From Cinclus cinclus (taxonomy: Eukaryota; Chordata; Aves; Passeriformes; Cinclidae): a stretch of DNA of 64,000 nt. The stretch's first letter is position 1, and every line of letters begins with the position of its first letter. Shown here piece by piece: positions 60,610 to 64,000 of the stretch. Both the position numbers and the translations under genes were made by a program. A model generated the notes under the pieces. That model ran no database searches and was not told where the DNA came from. It saw only the letters and a list, made by a program, of their open reading frames with translations. The stretch spans positions 36,652,654 to 36,716,653 of the forward strand of contig NC_085052.1 in the NCBI RefSeq assembly GCF_963662255.1, written 5' to 3'.

Positions 60610-63600
60610 TTGGGTCACAATGGATCCTTGCTTCTCTTAACCCCTGTGCTGTCACTATGCATCCCATGCCCTTTTAGGCCACTTGTTGTCACAATGAATT
60701 ATTTGTTTCTTGGCCTCCATGGTGTCATAATGGTTCCTTGCTTCTATAGGTCCCCATGCTGTCAGAGTCCATCTGTGGTCCTTTTGCGCCCCCTGGTGTC
60801 AAAAGGGATCATTAGATTGTTAGCCTGCATTGGGTCACAATGGTTCCTTGCTTCTCTTAACCCCTGTGGTGTCACAATGCATCCCATGCCCTTTTAGGCC
60901 ACATGATGTCACAATGAATTATTTGATTCTTGGGCTCCATGGTGGTGAAATTGTACCAGGATTTAATTGGGCCCCATGCTTTCACAATACATCCCTGCCC
61001 CTTTTAGGCCCATTGGTGTCAAAAGGGATCATTAGATTGTTAGCCTGCATTGGGTCACAATGGTTCCTTGCTTCTCTTAACCTCTGTGGTGTCACAATGC
61101 ATCCCATGCCCTTTTAGGCCACATGATGTCACAATGAATCATTTGATTCTTGGCCTCCATGGTGTCATAATGGTTCCTTGTTTCTATTGGGCCCCATGCT
61201 GTCACAATTCATCCCTGGCCCTTTTACGCCCCCTGGTTTCAAATGGGATCCTGGGATTATTAGCCTCCCTTGGGTCACAATGGATCCTTGCTTCTCTTAA
61301 CCCCTGTGCTGTCACAATGCATCCCATGCCCTTTTAGGCCACTTGATGTCACAATGAATCATTTGATTCTTGGCCTCCATGGTGGCATAATTGTACCAGG
61401 TTTTACTTGGGCCCCATGCTTTCACAATACATCCCTGCCCCTTTTAGGCCCATTGGTGTCACAAGGGATCATTAGATTGTTAGCCTGCATTGGGTCACAA
61501 TGGTTCCTTGCTTCTCTTAACCCCTGTGCTGTCACAATGCATTCCAAGCCCTTTTAGGCCACTTGGTCTTACAATGAACCATTTGATTCTTGGCCTTCAT
61601 GGTGTCATAAGGGTTCCTTGCTTCTATAGGTCCCCATGCTGTCAGAGTTCATCCGTGGCCCTTTTGCGCCGCCTGGAGTCAAAAGGGATTCTTAGATTGT
61701 TAGCCTGCATTGGGTCACAATGGTTCCTTGCTTCTCTTAACCTCTGTGGTGTCATAATGCATCCCATGCCCTTTTAGACTACTTGATGTCACAATGAATC
61801 ATTTAATTTTTGGCCTCCATGGTGGCGTAATTGTTCCAGGTTTTAATTGGGCCCCATGCTTTCACAATACATCCCTGCCCCTTTTAGGCCCATTGGCGTC
61901 AAAAGGGATCATTAGATTGTTAGCCTCCATTGGGTCACAATGGATCCTTGCTTCTCTTAACCCCTGTGCTGTCACAATGCATCCCATGCCCTTTTAGGCC
62001 ACATGATGTCACAATGAATTATGTGATTCTTGGCCTCCATGGTGGCATAATAGATCCTTGCTTCTATTGGTCCCCGTGCTGTAACAATTCATCGCTGGCC
62101 CTTTTAGGCCCATTGGTGTCACAAGGCATCATTAGATTGTTAGCCTGCATTGGGTCACAATGGTTCCTTGCTTCTCTTAACCCCTGTGGTGTCACAATGC
62201 ATCCCATACCCTTTTAGGCCACTTGATGTCACAATGAATCATTTGATTCTTGGCCTCCCTGGTGTCATAATGGTTCCTTGTTTCTATTGGGCCCCATGCT
62301 GTCACAATTCATCCCTGGCCCTTTTATGCCCCCTGGTGTCAAAAAGGGATCCTGGGATTATTAGCCTCCCTTGGGTCACAATGGATCCTTGCTTCTCTTA
62401 ACCCCTGTGCTGTCACAATGCATCCCATGCCCTTTTAGGCCACATGATGTCACAATGAATCATTTGATTCTTGGCCTCCACGGAGGCATAATAGATCCTT
62501 GCTTCTATTGGTCCCCGTGCTGTAACAATCCATCCCTGGCCCTTTTTATACCCCCTGGTGCCACAAGGGATCATTAGATTGTTAGCCTGCATTGGGTCAC
62601 AATGGTTCCTTGCTTCTCTTAACCTCTGTGGTGTCACAATGCATTCCAAGCCCTTTTAGGCCACTTGGTCATACAATGAACCATTTGATTCTTGGCCTTC
62701 ATGGTGTCATAATGGTTCCTTGCTTCTATAGGTCCCCATGTTGTCAGAGTTCATCCGTGGTCCTTTTGCGCCCCCTGGTGTCAAAAGGGATTCTTAGATT
62801 GTTAGCCTGCATTGGGTCACAATGGTTCCTTGCTTCTCTTAACCCCTGTGCTGTCACAATGCATCCCATGCCCTTTTAGGCCACTTGGTGTCACAATGAA
62901 TCATTTGATTCTTGGCCTCCATGGTGGCAAAATAGATCCTTGCTTCTATAGGTCCCCGTGCTATAACAATCCATCCCTGGCCCTTTTTATACCCCCTGGT
63001 GTCACAAGGGATCATTAGATTGTTAGCCTGCATTGGGTCACAATGGTTCCTTGCTTCTCTTAACCCCTGTGCTGTCACAATGCATCCCATGCCCTGTTAG
63101 GCCACTTGATGTCACAATGAACCATTTGATTCTTGGCCTTCATGGTGTCATAATGGTTCCTTGCTTCTATAGGTCCCCATGCTGTCAGAGTCCATCCGTG
63201 GTCCTTTTGCGCCCCCTGGTGTCAAAAGGGATTCTTAGATTGTTAGCCTGCATTGGGTCACAATGGATCCTTGCTTCTCTTAACCCCTGTGCTGTCACAA
63301 TGCATCCCATGCCCTTTTAGGCCACATGATGTCACAATGAATCATTTGATTCTTGGCCTCCATGGTGGTGAAATTGTACCAGGATTTAATTGGGCCCCAT
63401 GCTTTCACAATACATCCCTGCCCCTTTTAGGCCCATTGGTGTCAAAAGGGATCATTAGATTGTTAGCCTGCATTGGGTCACAATGGTTCCTTGCTTCTCT
63501 TAACCTCTGTGGTGTCACAATGCATCCCATGCCCTTTTAGGCCACATGATGTCACAATGAATCATTTGATTCTTGGCCTCCATGGTGTCATAATGGTTCC

Positions 63601-64000
63601 TTGTTTCTATTGGGCCCCATGCTGTCACAATTCATCCCTGGCCCTTTTACGCCCCCTGGTTTCAAATGGGATCCTGGGATTATTAGCCTCCATTGGGTCA
63701 CAATGGATCCTTGCTTCTCTTAACCCCTGTGCTGTCACAATGCATCCCATGCCCTTTTAGGCCACTTGATGTCACAATGAATCATTTGATTCTTGGCCTC
63801 CATGGTGGCATAATTGTACCAGGTTTTACTTGGGCCCCATGCTTTCACAATACATCCCTGCCCCTTTTAGGCCCATTGGTGTCACAAGGGATCATTAGAT
63901 TGTTAGCCTGCATTGGGTCACAATGGTTCCTTGCTTCTCTTAACCTCTGGGGTGTCACAATGCATTCCAAGCCCTTTTAGGCCACTTGGTCTTACAATGA
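60610..64000 (+). repeat. Right-end mosaic of 17-mer pieces, cut by window end
   Basis: Pieces resemble 57087-57526 (61050, offset 3,963), 59593 (61794, offset 2,201), 58848-59508 (62592, offset 3,744) and 61050-61577 (63473, offset 2,423). GGTGGTGAAATTG with CCAGGATTTAATTGG is shared by 60943 and 63366. The array leaves the window in S2 of a D/E-type monomer. Confidence 0.75.
62341..62345 (+). other. Private one-base insertion in an A run
   Basis: GTGTCAAAAAGGG has five A where related monomers have four, making this class A-like monomer 221 bp for a reason unrelated to class C. It may be real or a homopolymer error. Confidence 0.8.

Larger units (their letters stand above)
1..64000 (+). 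repeat. Tandem satellite array, 220-bp monomer, whole window
   Basis: The landmark TTGGGTCACAATGG recurs every 220 or 221 bases across the window (for example 55, 275, 495, 715, 936, 1156, and on to 63913), giving about 290 monomers in one orientation. The array is cut at both window ends. No unique spacer, transposon or inverted monomer was seen. Length departures are single-base indels. Composition is about 48% GC with severe CpG depletion. This looks like a satellite of a large eukaryotic genome, either heterochromatic or a macrosatellite; the sequence alone does not tell which. I do not recognise the family. The strand label is arbitrary. Confidence 0.98.

Noticed and set aside
55..64000. 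CRISPR array (37-bp direct repeats)
   Set aside because: The 37-bp units are contiguous and diverged from each other with no unique spacers, and there are no cas-like genes. The hierarchy is that of a satellite.
1..64000. Telomere, rDNA, tRNA or known primate satellite identity
   Set aside because: No TTAGGG runs, no rRNA or tRNA features and no resemblance I can recognise to alpha, beta, gamma or SST1-type satellites. A database search against Dfam or RepBase would decide.

Overview
The whole 64-kb window is one uninterrupted, head-to-tail satellite DNA array. I see no gene, RNA gene, transposon insertion, inversion, gap or unique sequence. About 290 monomers of 220 bp (221 bp in one class) run from base 1 to base 64000, and the array leaves the window at both ends: it begins inside sub-repeat 4 of a B'-class monomer and stops inside sub-repeat 2 of a D/E-class monomer. 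Every open frame is a by-product of the repeat. The typical + frame starts at TTG, is 95 codons long, runs past one monomer into the next and stops at the same TAG. A hand-counted class A monomer is 48% GC with one CpG where base composition predicts about 12, and a class B monomer has none. That fits a heavily methylated, probably vertebrate-like eukaryotic genome. I do not recognise the family and cannot name a species.

The repeat is nested. (1) The root unit is about 37 bp and begins GTCACAAT. (2) Three such units (37+36+37) make a 110-bp trimer. (3) Two diverged trimers, about 75% identical, make the 220-bp monomer. (4) Monomers fall into classes, here called A, B, C, D and E plus subtypes, set mainly by sub-repeats 3 to 5. 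(5) Classes occur in fixed orders that form higher-order repeats (HORs).

Phase used throughout: a monomer starts at n, the first T of TTGGGTCACAATGG. Sub-repeats are S6 at n+4, S1 at n+41, S2 at n+78, S3 at n+114, S4 at n+151 and S5 at n+188.

Layout: 1-4238, a 10/11-mer HOR (2,202 and 2,423 bp). 4239-20974, a 34-mer HOR of 7,487 bp in 2.2 copies. 19874-26261, a 14/15-mer (3,084 and 3,304 bp). 22958-35288, a 29-mer of 6,386 bp, nearly two copies. 35289-37709, a mosaic with fused monomers. 37710-40792 and 41013-47618, re-used segments of the 29-mer zone at offsets 9,688 and 15,413. 47619-50919, a second mosaic that repeats the first. 50920-64000, a more diverged zone with a 17-mer HOR (3,743 bp).

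The most interesting content is regulatory-looking. About 65 D/E-class monomers carry, on the minus strand and in one orientation, a sequence very close to the vertebrate CTCF core. Seven D' monomers match the 14-base core exactly. Separately, 22 C'-class junctions contain a perfect cAMP-response element, TGACGTCA, which is absent to the right of 53 kb. Neither site has been tested for binding.
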